Shown piece after piece: positions 1-12,566 of a stretch of 64,000 nucleotides of DNA. The DNA is from Ophiosphaerella korrae (taxonomy: Eukaryota > Ascomycota > Dothideomycetes > Pleosporales > Phaeosphaeriaceae): contig JALNQF010000139.1 of NCBI GenBank assembly GCA_028456385.1, positions 1 through 64,000 of the forward strand, in the 5' to 3' direction. A program made the translations under genes and the position numbers. The notes beneath the pieces were generated by a model that saw only the letters and a program-made list of their open reading frames with translations, was not told the origin of the DNA and made no database searches. The number at the start of each line of letters is the position of its first letter. The stretch's first letter is position 1.

Positions 1-2583
1 CGCTGTTTCCATGGCATCCCCGGCTAATCTTGCCATGGCATCCTCGGCTAACCCATGGTTAGATGACATGCCAACACCAAGTCCGAGGTACTGCGGCGCA
101 GCCGCATTTCTCATCTCGATCGCGGCAACACGGTGCGGGTAAGTCCAGGGAAAAGCTACCCGCAGTGTGGAAACCAAGGGCTATGTATTGCAGCAGAAAG
201 TGATAATCATCAAGCACAGTAGATATTGTATATTCGTAGCTGATATGGTAATGTAGGCCCTAACTTTGGGAGTCAACATCCTAGTTGCGAGGTACCATAC
301 AATCAATGCAATTATCGATAACTAATACCCTAAACCATCATCGCAATCATCAATTTTCTACTAAGCTTGTCCTATCTGGCGCATGTGTTGCTTCTGAGCT
401 TCCCCTTCTAATTATCTGACACATGCATTGCTTCTGAGTTTCTCCTTGTAATTATCTGACACTAACGTGTTCCACCAGTCCCCGGGCCACACCACTCCTC
501 GGGCCACCGAAACTAGCGCCAAGATTTTTTCAATTAATCATAACATTACACCAATGCTCTTGTCCCTCTTTATGAGATAGTGAAACTACTCTAAATATAG
601 ATGTTATCTATAGGTACTAATTTTTAAAATCTTACAAAGCTGATTTTGATAAGGGGGCCCGAGGAGTGGTGTGAAATACCCAGAGGATATAGTACTACGA
701 ACGTGCTCTATCGTAACCAGGTTAACTAACCAGCTAGGAACACGAATACTATAAAGAGTCAACGTAAAATATGTACAGCGGATAACCTCCGTAACGCTCC
801 ATGCAAGCAGCATAGAAGCATACATAAAAGACAGACACGTTGATTGTACAAATATTGGAGAAATAAACCAGACAAGAATCGCGAGAGAACTTGTAGAAAG
901 GTCGTTACAAGTGGGGAGCGTAAAATGCCTATTAGGGCTAGGTTAATAATTCTTTATTGATACAATAATGAAGGTCACTATTAATAAGTATTAGTATGAA
1001 ATAACATACCAATGAGGCTATGCGCAATCTCTAACGCAACAAGCGACTGAGTGTATTGCTCTAACTCATCATACACTTCTCCAGTACTAAACGCTTTAAG
1101 TTTTCCAAATTGGAATCCATTCGTAGAGCCGCTAGAGTGCATTTTGCTGAGGCTGATGGTCACAGTTTTAAACAGAACCCCCCATCCATAAAGTAGCTGA
1201 AAGCGCATCATAGATGATTAAGTATGCATTTTTGGCTGACGGTACTGGCAGACGCTTTCGGTTCTGAGGGATAAACTGATTTGGGGTCATGATATACAAA
1301 GACCGCAACAAGCGCGTTGTGGTCAAATGTTGAGATACAGTAAAGTGGCATAGACTGATATTTTGAGCAAGTACCTAGCTTTATGCAGCAGTTCCATTCC
1401 CGTCGCCTCCAGCAAGTTTGACTCAATTGGATATACCAACTGCTCCTCAGAATTAGCCCTCACAGAAAAGGGTCGTGCCTAGCATCCGGTTACCGAAACG
1501 CGTGACAATGTAACGACAGTTGCTTGGCAGTCAATGGGATTCGATGAAGAAATACCCGAACGTGACATAGCAGCGGAATCTTGCGAAAGGTTAATTCCCG
1601 TGTGAGCAAGTGAAAATTGGGCTAAATTGAGGCAGATAACCGAGTGGTAACTACTCCATGTACAAGATGGAGAAGTTGGCAGCAGAAACTAGGAGAATAG
1701 AGCCCTACGAGCAGGAGTAACTCGTCAAAAGCAGAACCTAATAAATGACCATAGAGAAACTTAGTTCTGTCGAGTTGTGAATGAAATTAAGTGAACAATG
1801 TCAACGGTAATAGCAAAGTAACCAACGCCAACCAAATTAGACAGACGACTGGACATAAATTCAGATTGTACGAGTGAATCTCAACAATTAGGTCAAACTC
1901 TATATTCTGCGCAGAATATCTGGATTCAGATATATGAATACATATGCACGTTTTGATAGTAATAATTCAATATGAAGAGCTAAGCAACTAAGCTATTACT
2001 AGGGATAACCAATGTTTTAATGGAATCCATCTTCATTTAATAGGCCGATAAATAATTGTAGACGAGTCACCCCTCCTCCGGTGTTAGTGATCCTAAAAGT
2101 AGCCTAGTAACTCTACCAGATCTATCCATTGGTATATAAACTGAAATGCAGAACCCATCATAGCATGGGGTTGAATCTTAGCATAGCTTCGAATTCGTTA
2201 TTAACCTTATCTTAACAGAATAATAAACTCGATATTATAACAATCTTGACATAAGCTACATAGCCGTCACACTAGTAGGGGCGAGGATACACTATATTAC
2301 ACTAAACGCCTTAACAGCTCAAATATCATTTTCAATTTAAAGACTATTTAGACACAACTATATCCGTCAACTGTATATACCTCATCATGTGCGCTATAGT
2401 AGCCTAGGCTCGTGCAGCCGTGTTCATAATGTGTTCTATTCCCGAACCCTTTTCCTAATCTCTCTCCTTAAACGTATCCGACTTAACAGCCAAAGCCCTT
2501 TACATTACCTACTCTTTAAAAGTTAAAGCGTTCTCTACATGCTTTCCTAGAGGTTTCAACAGCACATTAAGGTTAAGGCGCAC
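1..2583. other. AT-rich gene-poor DNA
   Basis: No supportable gene. Base composition is AT-rich with many TA steps and stop codons in all frames. Near the left edge a short direct repeat (ccatggcatcc.cggctaa, at about 10-30 and 33-51) is visible. The stretch probably belongs to a decayed repeat compartment continuing to about 4.4 kb; this is inferred from composition only. Confidence 0.5.
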
Positions 2584-3273
2584 GAAGTAGACAAGACTGT
2601 ATCTAACAAAGGCGTGCTAGTCCCTAGGTAGAGCTATGAATCGATAAATATTACTCTCGAGCGAGCCGATAGACTACATCACTATCGCATCGCCAAGATT
2701 GACTAAGTAGGTTTGTAGTACAGGCTTCACTCACTTCTACCTAGGGGTTTAGCTAGGGACGAGATTTTGTGCGAGGTAAAGCTAAAGCCCTCTAAGGGCA
2801 TTAAAAAGAATAATAAGAGAGCCCTAATTAGTGTGAGCTTAGAGGTTAGTTGCTTCCCTAGCTAAAGTAGGGCACTTTAGCAAGCGGACATAGCTAGCTA
2901 AATTATTGCTGTGACTATAGAGCTTAGGTAGATAATAGGGATTGGTAGAATCTAGGCCTAAAGCATTAGAGAGAATTTTAAAAATTTCGTTGTTAGTAAA
3001 CCTCCTCTAACCGGAGAAATTCCTTATGTCTAGATATACACTATAAAGAATGGCATTGTATTTTGTAGGGGAGCGACTAAATCCCTTAAGATTACTACAC
3101 CTAATGTAGTATGCGTTAGTATTATCCTGCTTGCCTATATTATCGATAATTGTGGCTCCTAAGCTTTTGCACCTAAAAGAATTAAGTCTTAAGTGTTGTA
3201 TGCGTTAGAGAAGCTACACATTACATACCTAAGTATAGAGTCGCCGTTAGAGTATATATTATCTACTAAGAGG
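2584..3273 (+). pseudogene. Long decayed reading frame, RIP-like, unidentified
   Basis: One frame (first base 2584) can be read for about 230 codons. It is interrupted almost only by TAG and TAA, at places where surrounding codon use looks protein-like (segments such as EVDKTVSNKGVLVP and KNGIVFCRGATKSLKITTPN). Stop codons of this kind arise when CAG, CAA or TGG codons suffer C-to-T or G-to-A change, the RIP signature of filamentous ascomycetes. I do not recognise the protein family; a transposon gene is the likeliest guess but no catalytic motif is visible. Confidence 0.4.
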
Positions 3274-4419
3274 GTTTTCGGGGGGGGGGAGGTTAACAGT
3301 CTTCTATGCAAGGCTAAACACGCTATTTGTAGCAGCTAACATGCTTATACTATCTTTAGTATTAGATAGACCAAGACGAATAAAACTATAGGTTTTGCAG
3401 GCACTTGGCACTTTGTCGACTTCAGCCTTGTTTCTATTAAGTAGGCGCTTGAGCGACACCAGGTCAAAATCCACCGTCTCATTACTGGAAGGAAACGGAG
3501 GGACTTTGTCCTAATTGTTTAAGATATCAGGGGCTAAATCATGAGTAGACATGTTTTTGCAACGTAGCAAGTTATGACAAGCAGAAGGTTTGAGATATGA
3601 TACGAAAGTAGTTTCTTTAGAACCTTTTGCCGTGAGAGTGATAACATGAATTTGTGGTACTTATATACTTAAACGAGCCTTCGATTGTTTTCTAGATACC
3701 CTTCCGATAATGCCTGCTCGTAGGTTGAGGACATGCGACAAGTTTCGTATAGTACACTGGCACGTCTGTTAGGTTCGGTGGATGCGTTCGAATTTTTTTG
3801 CTATTATCTACTAGGAACCGTAGAGGCTAACTGTACTAAGTTGGAAAAAAAACTAAATTTATACCGTCCTGAAAAGCAGAAAGATGTTGCGATAGTGTTT
3901 GAAAATCACGTGACAATATGAGGTCTCCGATTGGAGGGGCTGGACGAGGCGCCACGTGGCAGCCTAAGCCACGACGCTGTCTTCCCCCTCATCTCTCTTC
4001 CTAGCGGTTTCTCTTCAAACAATCTTGGTAACCATTTGCCAGCACCTTGAGCCTGACTTCAGGACATTGGCTCTGCTTTCGCCATGGATCTGCCCTGTCT
4101 AGTTTGTGAGCACCACTCCTGGCATGATTGCCTTTGCACCCCATAGTGTTCGCAACGAGTGAGTCGGGCGCATTGCATTTCCTCGTAACGTGGAGAAGGG
4201 ATAAACTGACCCTGAGCTGCCCCAGTACCTTGACTCCGCCGACTCCACTTACCACTCTAACCGACCACCCTCCCGTGCGTCGTCCTACGGCAGCGCTGCC
4301 AGCGGCGTATCGCATCCGCCGAGGTCGGGAGTCGAAAGAAAGAGAGTTGTCGATATGAGCTATATTGAATTCGCTAAGTAAGCGGGTGAGGAGCCTACTT
4401 AATGGAATCCATCACCTAA
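3274..4419. other. AT-rich to mixed DNA without a supportable gene
   Basis: Contains a G homopolymer near 3281-3289 and several short frames without protein-like character. Composition turns less AT-rich from about 3.93 kb. No gene is claimed. Confidence 0.4.
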
Positions 4420-4828
4420 CATCAAGTCCTGGCAATTATCTGTCATCCCTAAAACTCCCTATACCCGACCCCAGCACCCGAAAGTTATGTATCCTCGTTG
4501 CAACGAATACCCCGAGGGCTTTCGCGGCACCCACGTTCTAGACCGACATATCGCACGCGCACACTCAAAGATCAGAAAAGGGTACATTTGCGTCGACGCC
4601 TCGTCTGACAAGAAGTTCCTTGCCAAATGCAAGCACTGCCGCAACAATAAGGTATACGGTGCCCACTACAATGCTGCTGCTCACTTGCGACGCGTACATT
4701 TTCATCCTCGCAAGCGAGGCAGGAAGGGCAAGCACGACGAGAAGCGTGGTATAATCGGCGGCGGTGACTATCTCGTGAAGAAGGAGGTAGGTCTAGAAGC
4801 AAGCGGAGCAGACATTGGCTCGACTTAG
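4420..4828 (+). pseudogene. Fragment of a C2H2-like (DUF7896-type) protein
   Basis: The frame encodes a block resembling the fungal DUF7896 zinc-finger-like region: RGTHVLDRHIARAH, then YICVDASSDKKFLAKCKHC and AAHLRRVHFHPRKRGRKGK. The second CxxC...H...H set (CKHC with later His residues) is present. In the first set the leading position reads MYPRC, so one expected Cys is Tyr. The in-frame ATG is at 4487, but similarity-like sequence (KTPYTRPQHPKV) runs upstream of it and a stop lies just before. No N-terminal activation region or upstream exon is visible, so this is most likely a 5'-truncated gene copy at the edge of an AT-rich block. Family naming is from memory of the pattern. Confidence 0.5.
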
Positions 4829-6587
4829 GCACAGAACCGACAACCAACACAATGGTACCTTAATCGTGATTTAGTTGTAGACAAAGAAAGTGATTGATAT
4901 GCTTCCTAATGCAATTTTTTCCGTGTTTTCAAAGGTTTATTTGACGAAGTTGTGGCCATTTTCGCAACCCAAGTGGTGGCAGCGACGAAACTTAGTGGGT
5001 GTCGGAAACGACTCAATAGTTATCAAGGTGATCTAGTGCTGGATACCGCCACTGCTGGCAGGAAGGATGGCGGACCCGCCCCGGCCATAAGGTTGTTGAG
5101 CGGCGTATAATCTTAGGCGTAGATGAAGAAAGAGTTCAGAGTGGGTGTTGCTATTTGGCGGCATTTCATGTGGCAAGTGGAAGTGGATGCCGGGGGAGTT
5201 CGAGCTGTTAGATTAATATGATAAAAATGATCTAGTTGCATCTCTCTTGGGATAGCTGAACCCCTTGCTTTCTCTTTGTCTATCTTTTCTTTATTCCGGG
5301 CTAATATTACTCTAGCGCAAATAGAATAACAGCTATGCGCCCGAGTCCTTCAGGCACATGACATTCCGTCCATGTATTAATGCGGTGGGGAATTGCGTGT
5401 TGTACGTAGGTCGCAATGCTAGACTGCGATAGATGCGCCAGCAACGACGATACTCATTACTTGTATTATGTTAAATGTACCAGTACGAGATCTAATTAGA
5501 AAGGATAGAGACGCTATAGAGAAGAGAAAGAAAGGAAAAGAGTACATAAAATTATAGGAAGACATGATGGTAATGATTTACGTCTCAGCATAAGCAGGCA
5601 GTGGAAAACTTATACAAATGAAAGTATATATATCAAAGTTGACATGCTGCTATATAAGCATTGTATTGGAAGAAAATACGTACCCCCTATCAAATAATCG
5701 GCTTCCGAGAGATGATGCCCTACAAAGACGATATCATTTCAGTTATAATCGACTGGCGTTGTCACATTTAAAAGCGCAGACAGATTTCGAAGCCACCCAG
5801 CGACGCTCCGGCCCTAATACCTATCCAAAGACCGTCCCGTAACCGGTCTCCAACCTAAAACCAGTTTTGAGTAGTCCTACATTAGATCTCGAGGGTATCG
5901 TACGTAACTAGTTATGACTCCTTAGATGTAAGATTCAAGCTTCAGTTTCGTTCAAGGATTTCCGTGCCAACCGAAAAAAGCTCTCCAACCTTCAACTCCG
6001 GTCAATATACACCTAGACCGAGAATGCCTCTAAATAGAGTTCGTTCTCGTATGATTCCTTCACTATTTTCATGGCATTTTCGATGCAGCACTCACCTGCA
6101 TGTTTGCGCTCCAGAACTACATCGTAAAGATTGCGGGCGAATCCATCCACGTGGCCAGCAAAGCCCCAAACTTGCAACGGGCGATTGTGCTCGTAGACTG
6201 AGGTGGGTGCAGTTCTTGCATAACTTACTAAATACGGTAAAATTCATGCTGTTCAAGGCTTGTATCTGCCTAATCGATCACTCGATACCCTCGAGATAAC
6301 TGGCATAGAAAGTAATTCGATTCCAGTGCATAGCCGCATTCTATTTTCCAGCCCTAACACCTGCTCGTCCAGTGTATCTCGCGAAGTTAGTACCGCATTA
6401 GCATCGATACACAACATGCTCTACGGAGCCTGAAGGCCAATTAATCTCTCCAGAAGCACCCAAAAGACTACCAGACAGGAAGTTTGTAAATATTCAATGA
6501 CATATATGCCGCTTCACAATTGCCATGACACAATCTATAAAACTATAAAACCCATATTTCACACATCTCCCATAGGCCCAATCTACA
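4829..6587. other. Intergenic, no supportable gene
   Basis: About 1.7 kb with scattered short frames, none with recognisable domains or good codon structure. The last 150 bp should contain the 3' UTR of the V-ATPase gene read from the other strand. Nothing else is claimed. Confidence 0.5.
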
Positions 6588-8377
6588 CTACACATCGATC
6601 AGATTCTCGTCCTGTTGGCCTCCCTCCTCATTATCTCTCGTGTCCTTACTTGGCTTCTTTGCATCCTTGTCACCGCGACTCCTCTGGTAGTACTGATCGA
6701 GGACCTTGGCTGGGATACGGTTGAGCAGTTCCTTGGGATAAATGCGGAGTAGTGACCAGGCCAAGTCGAGGGATTCGTGGATGGTGCGCGCTTCGTATGC
6801 ACCCTGGGCGACGAACGAGCGCTCGAACTTCTCGAGGAACTCGAGAGACAGCTTGTCTTCTGATGAAAGGGCTTCTTCACCAACGACAGCTTTCATGGCA
6901 GCGGCGTCACGGCCAATGGCGTATTTGGCGTACAGTTGATTGGAGACATCGCCATGGTCTTTCCGTGTCCGCTTCTCGCCGATGGCGGATTTCATAAGAC
7001 GGGATAGAGATGGGAGCACGTTGATGGGTGGGTAGATGCCCTTGTTGTAAAGCTGACGGTCGACGAAGATTTGTCCTTCAGTAATGTAACCAGTCAAATC
7101 AGGAATAGGATGCGTGATATCTATAGTAGTCAGTACGATTGTTCGCAGGTCACATGATGTGCACATACCGTCATTAGGCATAGTCAGAATGGGAATCTGG
7201 GTGATAGATCCGCTGCGGCCCTCGACACGACCAGCTCGCTCGTAGATTGTGGACAAATCCGTGTACATGTAACCAGGGTAACCACGTCGGCCAGGAACTT
7301 CTTCTCGGGCGGCTGAGACCTCACGTAGAGCGTCGCAGTAGGACGACAGATCAGTGAGAATAACCAAGACGTGCTTTTCCAGCTGATAAGCGTAGTACTC
7401 AGCGGTAGTGAGAGCGAGACGAGGAGTAATGATACGCTCGATGCTGTACGGAGTCAGTGGTTGCGCTTGCACATCCCCTCAGTACTTACGTAGGGTCGTT
7501 CGCCAAATTCAAGAACAGGGTAACACGCTCCATACTGCCATTCTCCTCGAAGTCTCGTGTGAAGAAGCGGCTCGTCTCCAGATTGACACCCATAGCTCCA
7601 AAGACGATGGAGAAATTGTCGTCGTGGTCGTCGTGTACGCCCTTGGTCGGCTTCCCGACCAGACTAGCCTGTCTACAAATCTGGGCAGCAATTTCGTTAT
7701 GGGGTAGACCAGACGAGGAAAAGATGGGAATCTTTTGGCCGCGAGCAATCGAGTTCATCGTGTCGATGGCAGAGATACCGGTCGAGATCATTTCCTCGGG
7801 GTAGACACGCGAGTATGGGTTGATAGGACTGCCGTTGATGTCGAGATAGTCCTCGGCCAGGACCTTCGGACCCTTATCGATGGCTTTTCCTGAGCCGTCA
7901 AAGATACGGCCCAACATGTCTTCGGACACACCAAGCTTCAAGCTGTGGCCGGTAAACTCGACCTTGGTCTTCTTGACGTCAATACCAGTGGTGCCCTCGA
8001 AAACCTGGGTTGGAATCAGCATCACATGTCGCAGCGGAGTGTGTATGTTGGCTGGTGTACCTGGACCACGGCTCGGTTTCCTGAGAGCAAAGTCAGCATG
8101 TTTGTCCATCCCTATGCAGCTTGCGACAGCTTACCTCGAGCTTCAAGCACTTGGCCAGAGCGTTCGGTGCCATCAGGCAGCGTCAATGACACAATCTCAT
8201 TGTACCGAGGGAATTTGACCTGCCCACCACATGGGTAAGCTTCTGCCCGGTTTCTGCGTCCCTTTTGAAGCTACGCACATTGTCCAGGACGACCAATGGG
8301 CCGTTGATGCCGCCGACGGTGTTGTAGCGAATCCTAGGTTGGACCGACATCATACGGGGGTCTACTACGTCAGGCAT
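6588..8377 (-). CDS. vma2: V-type H+-ATPase subunit B (catalytic-sector B subunit)
   Basis: Subunit B of the V1 sector of the vacuolar proton pump, which couples ATP hydrolysis to acidification of vacuoles and endosomes. Six exons are inferred on the minus strand: 8377-8279, 8219-8135, 8080-8061, 8004-7490, 7443-7169 and 7120-6588. The introns are 59, 54, 56, 46 and 48 bp and all are GT-AG. The joined product is 508 residues, the usual family length. Visible blocks include [16 protein letters not shown] near the N-terminus, [37 protein letters not shown], the [20 protein letters not shown] region and a C-terminal EENLIDV-like end (DENLIDV). The start at 8377 ([12 protein letters not shown]) is chosen because homologous sequence begins there, although an upstream in-frame ATG exists. 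Exon 3 is only 20 bp. Function is secure from conservation; splice sites were assigned by eye. Confidence 0.95.
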
Positions 8378-9027
8378 GATGGCGACGATGGGCGCTTCGT
8401 ACAGGGGAAATATTCGCCGGGAGTATATGGTATGGCGGTGTGGAAGAGCTTGGGACGACGGCGATGAAGGTCGAGTTTCAGTGGTGGGGAGCTTTGGCCG
8501 CAATGACATGGTGGTTCTTGGCAATGGCACCTACCTAGTGCCACCCTATCTGCCATGTTAATCTAGAACGAACCCTACATCCCCCTACTTTTGTTCAAGC
8601 TGGCCTAACTATAAACCTACCTGATATATCTAGCCCGCCATTATTATCAGAGGCATGTTCCCCAACCCGAAATTCCCCATTCGTGGTCCTTGGCAGATGG
8701 GGACGCGGCTATGCACCCAATCTGCCTGTTTTTCCCACCAGGTATGTGGGACTACAGGGTAATCATCATGTTAGTTACATGCATGTGACCTCTACAAACT
8801 AAGCGCACGCCAATCAGCATCCCCAAATTTATATTGTATAGTCACACAATGGGGCTGAGGGCGACGTACCCAACGCTTCCTCCCGCTCCTAGAATGCCCG
8901 ACGCAATATCCTTCATAATCTCTTCGCTGTCCGGCCATCTCGACTTTTTGTATCATCGTTCTTTGGAGCACAATGTTTTTTATAAACTCACTTTCCGATA
9001 TCCAACCTGGCTGAGCTTACTAAAACT
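8378..9027. other. Divergent promoter region between vma2 and the STAND/G-alpha-like gene
   Basis: About 650 bp separating two divergently read genes. The end next to 8377 must hold the vma2 promoter and 5' UTR. No additional gene is supportable. Confidence 0.5.
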
Positions 9028-10926
9028 ATGGCAGAAGCCCTCGCAGCAATCGGTTCTGTAGGTGCGATTTGCAACCTGATAGAGGGAATCAGCAAGATTA
9101 TCAGCACGATCACCGAGCTCACGCATAAGTGGCTCGAGGCCGAACTCGATCTTTTCAGCCTTGCATCACAGCTCACAGCCCTACGAGCTGCTACCACCAA
9201 AATCCAGGAATGGATGTGCCGCGACCTCCAGGACATTCACCACCAACTTGCCATGGATCTTGATATCTCCATCAAGTGCTGTAGGCTACTCATAGCCAGA
9301 GTGGAGTCATTCTTCTCAGACCTAGCTAGCCTAACCAAGAAGCCGTTAGACCTACGCAATAGATTTAAGGTAGTCTTTGGAAGCACAGGTCCAGAAAGCG
9401 TGCAGAGGTTGATCGAGCGGCAAACGAGTGCCTTGACGTTACTTTTGACGGCATGTAATTGGTATGTCTAAGATTAAATATTTTCCGAATTCATACCTCG
9501 ATATGGCAGCACTGATCTGACAAAGCCAGCAACACCCTGTCCGAACAGCAACGGCATCTGAGAACGACCGGGTCTCGCAAGTACTCGACCGTGCCCAAGC
9601 AGACTCGGTTTCGCTGTGTGTCCAACGAGACACTGCGTCTTTCACCAGTAAGATGACAGACAATCTGTCGAAGATATCCCGCATTTTCGACTTCGATCCT
9701 AGACTCTTCTCAACCCGGGTTTATGAGCGTGCGTTTCGAGGATCCGTCATGCAGGCTCTAGAGCAACAGCAGCTTTTTAGCCCGCCACCAATGCCTACAC
9801 GATGCGAACGTATATACCTTCTCGGGGATGATGAAGCCGCGGAAGATGTAGTCATAAATGCTCTCTACGGTACTTTTACTGGAAGCCATCCGGAGGAAAT
9901 GGTTTTTTATCGATCGCAGTTGATGCAACTCTGCGTGGAATTGATCTGCACAATTGCAAAGCGCATACCACTTGACTGGGGTGCAACACATGAGCAGATA
10001 TCTGTTTTGCTTGCCTACTCAATCTGCACAGATAAGAACCGGCCACAATTTGTGGATGCCTGTGCAACGTTATGGTGGAGTTCCTTGCGCAGTCTGCATG
10101 AACCCGAGCCAGACTCCCAAGCTCTTCTCGGAGAGAGTATCAGACTCAAGAATATGATATTCTATGTTGAAAAAGTGCTGACTGCTGAATTACATATTTA
10201 CTGTGGAAACAATCATGCACGATTGCAAGTAATTTCTGGTCTTGGCCATCTCGATACTCGATACTGACTTTAGTGAGCTTCGTCGATCAAATGGAACGCA
10301 TACTCCCTCGTCAAGCAACTGCACCTCGATACAGTCTCCCATCATGCGCAGATTACCTTCGATCGAAGGCACTCTGGCATCCAAGTCACCAATCCGAATG
10401 CCCGTTCCAAACTTCTCTGACTCAGTTCGCTGTGACTGGAACTTGTATCACGGATCCGCACCTGTGGCCAACCTTCCAAAATCTACAAAGCGCGCTCGTG
10501 CTCGCCCTCGTATTCGATCTGCGAGACTATGGTAACCGCACATCGCCAACATTTTATGAGATGCCAGCTAGGCTAGAATCGAGTTTCAGGGATCTTTCGG
10601 CTCTCGAGTCTCGTGGCCCGCCTGCCGATTTGCCGATTCTGCTTGTGCTACATAACACCGAGGCATTCAAGCGACAAATCAGGATAGTAAAGCACTGTTT
10701 GTTGGATGGGTAGTACACGAATGATTACGAGCTGGCTCTTATGGATATTGAAGAGCAGATGCGTCACACAGTAACACTGTCGTCAATGATGCTGGTGTTA
10801 TACATTGAAGAAGGCTCAGCACCTACGGAGCTCGTTGATGCAATTCTACAGATTCAAAGTCAACGGAGTGAAGGGATGGTAAATTTGAGACCGGAGAAAC
10901 AATTCAGAAAGCATCCGCCACGTTAA
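9028..10926 (+). pseudogene. STAND-type N-terminal domain fused to a degenerate G-alpha-like domain (broken)
   Basis: The N-terminus (MAEALAAIGSVGAICNLIEG) is typical of the fungal N-terminal domain of STAND/NLR proteins. An intron at about 9462-9525 joins it to a second part in frame with 9653. From about 9790 the layout follows a heterotrimeric G-protein alpha subunit: RIYLLGDDEAAED sits where G-alpha has the P-loop, VTGTCITD where VGGQ is expected, LLVLHNTEAF where FLNKxDxF is expected, and YTNDYELALMDIEEQ where the YTGG...A...I segment lies. Every nucleotide-binding motif is therefore altered. A probable intron ends near 10273 but phase does not resolve cleanly there, and TAG at 10711-10713 stops the frame before the last homologous segment (10714-10926). 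It is either a recent pseudogene or a gene with unusual splicing. The domain reading is mine; the G-alpha similarity is by pattern. Confidence 0.55.
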
Positions 10927-11408
10927 AGCAAAGGGATGGTTCCTTTGGAATGAAGAGGGGATGATGGGACGGCTTGCTAACTAGACGCCTCCGTCGGTAT
11001 CTCACCATCCGATATATTTAGCCACAACCATTTTGGTCCTCACAGCCATCTAGCGTTTCGGGCGGCTCGTCTTACCAGGCGACAACTTGGGCCGTATAGG
11101 ATTCTGCTCTGCAACCACGGTAATTCGGGTCAGGGTGCTGTGTGACTGCGGTCAGTTTGACTTTTACAAGCCTCTTTGGAATGGGTTGCCTCATCGGGCG
11201 TATCATTAGTGCTGAGGACAGTCGGACGCGATTGGCCTAGCCTTCGAAACTATTAGCACGGACGTAGTGTTCCAGGACTGCACACCATCTTACGTACGTG
11301 CACACGGCCTAGGGGGCCACAAGCGCATCGCCTTGTCGGCGAGACTACTGGTATAATGCCTACGGCAGATCCCTCGCTCGCATTCCTCTTGACGTCCATC
11401 AATACACC
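10927..11408. other. Intergenic, probable promoter of the downstream membrane-protein gene
   Basis: No protein-like frame. The downstream protein lacks an obvious signal peptide at its first ATG, so a short upstream coding exon in this stretch cannot be excluded, but none is clear. Confidence 0.4.
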
Positions 11409-12566
11409 ATGGCGAGCATAACGACGACTAGCGGAAGCCTTCCTCAATTCATAGCGACCGCGACTGTCCCAGATTTGACCACCATCTTCACACCTCCTGC
11501 GTCTTGTAGTAACAGGTGGGTTGCCGCTGATACCCCTGAAATCGCGTGGAGCACCTATTCGCGCGATGGCTACTCTCCACCTGTCGACCCTCTATACTAC
11601 TCCTGCCTACCACGTAACCTGAAGGGCCCTCACTATAGTCCTGGTGTATGTACGGAAGGCCAAACAATTGCAGGCATCACCAAATATGAAGCTGGTGCGC
11701 GGACGATGTGGCAGGCGCAATGCTGTAAAAGGTGAGCAGCACAGTCCAATAACCCGCACAAGCATTAACAAGTATCCAGCGGCCTCACCCTCAGTATCCA
11801 GACCATTCAAAGCAGCGGCGTCCCAATGTGCGTAAGCGCCATTTCGACGCCTCTCCCCGTCCACGCCTTAATCACCACAACATATACCAATGGAGTCCGA
11901 AGCTCATTCTACGACAACGTTATCAACGACAAGTCAACAATCTCGAGTATCACAACTATGACACAAGGAACCGCTGTTGCAGACCCGCTATACGTCGCAT
12001 GGGAAGCATCCGATCTTTCCCTTTTCCCGGTCGCCTACGCAACATCTCTCGCGCAAAAGATCGGCGTATCCTTCACACCCATAGCAACACCCAGCGGCAC
12101 ATCCCGCCCAGCATCAGGAACAGGCTCTTCCGACTCGTCCCCCGACTCCAGCGGGCTCTCCAGCGGCGCCAAAATCGGCATAGGCGTCGGCGTAGGCGTA
12201 GGCGTTGCCCTTGTTTGCGCCTTGTTCGCCATGTGTTTCGTCATCCGGCGCCTGCGCCGCAAAAACAAGGCCACAACCGCGTATCCCAACGAAACCACGC
12301 CGGCCATGGATGGACAGCACGATTCAAAGGGTAAATGGGCGCACAATGCAACGCCCAACGAAGACATAGCGCATCAGGGCCCCATGGAGCTCGATGCGGG
12401 CGCTGCTGCCCCCACTGTAAAAGGCAAGTGGGTGCAGCATGCGACGCCGGACGGCAAGGTCACGGGGCAGCAGCAGGGCGCCATGGAGCTGGATTCGCTT
12501 CCGGTGGCTGCGGCTTCGGCACCACCTGTGGAGCTGGAGGGGTCGCATGCGGGGGCGCGGTATTAG
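11409..12566 (+). CDS. Single-pass membrane protein with Cys-containing outer domain
   Basis: Two exons, 11409-11731 and 11780-12566, joined over a 48-bp GT-AG intron. The N-terminal half carries spaced Cys residues (TPPASCSNRW, YYSCLP, GVCTEG, QCCKR), then a Ser/Thr/Gly-rich linker. A Gly/Val/Ala membrane segment (IGIGVGVGVGVALVCALFAM) follows, with a basic stop-transfer RRLRRK. The cytoplasmic tail has two copies of a KGKW..ATP...GPMELD / GAMELD motif. This layout is common among uncharacterised cell-surface proteins of Pleosporales and resembles wall sensors in topology only. The ATG at 11409 has a good context (accATGg), but no signal peptide follows it, so the true start could lie upstream. 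Function is unknown. A truncated relative lies at about 13241. Confidence 0.75.

Noticed and set aside
4001..4358. Overlapping frames on both strands before the zinc-finger-like fragment
   Set aside because: Neither shows a domain; they mirror each other in a GC-richer patch.
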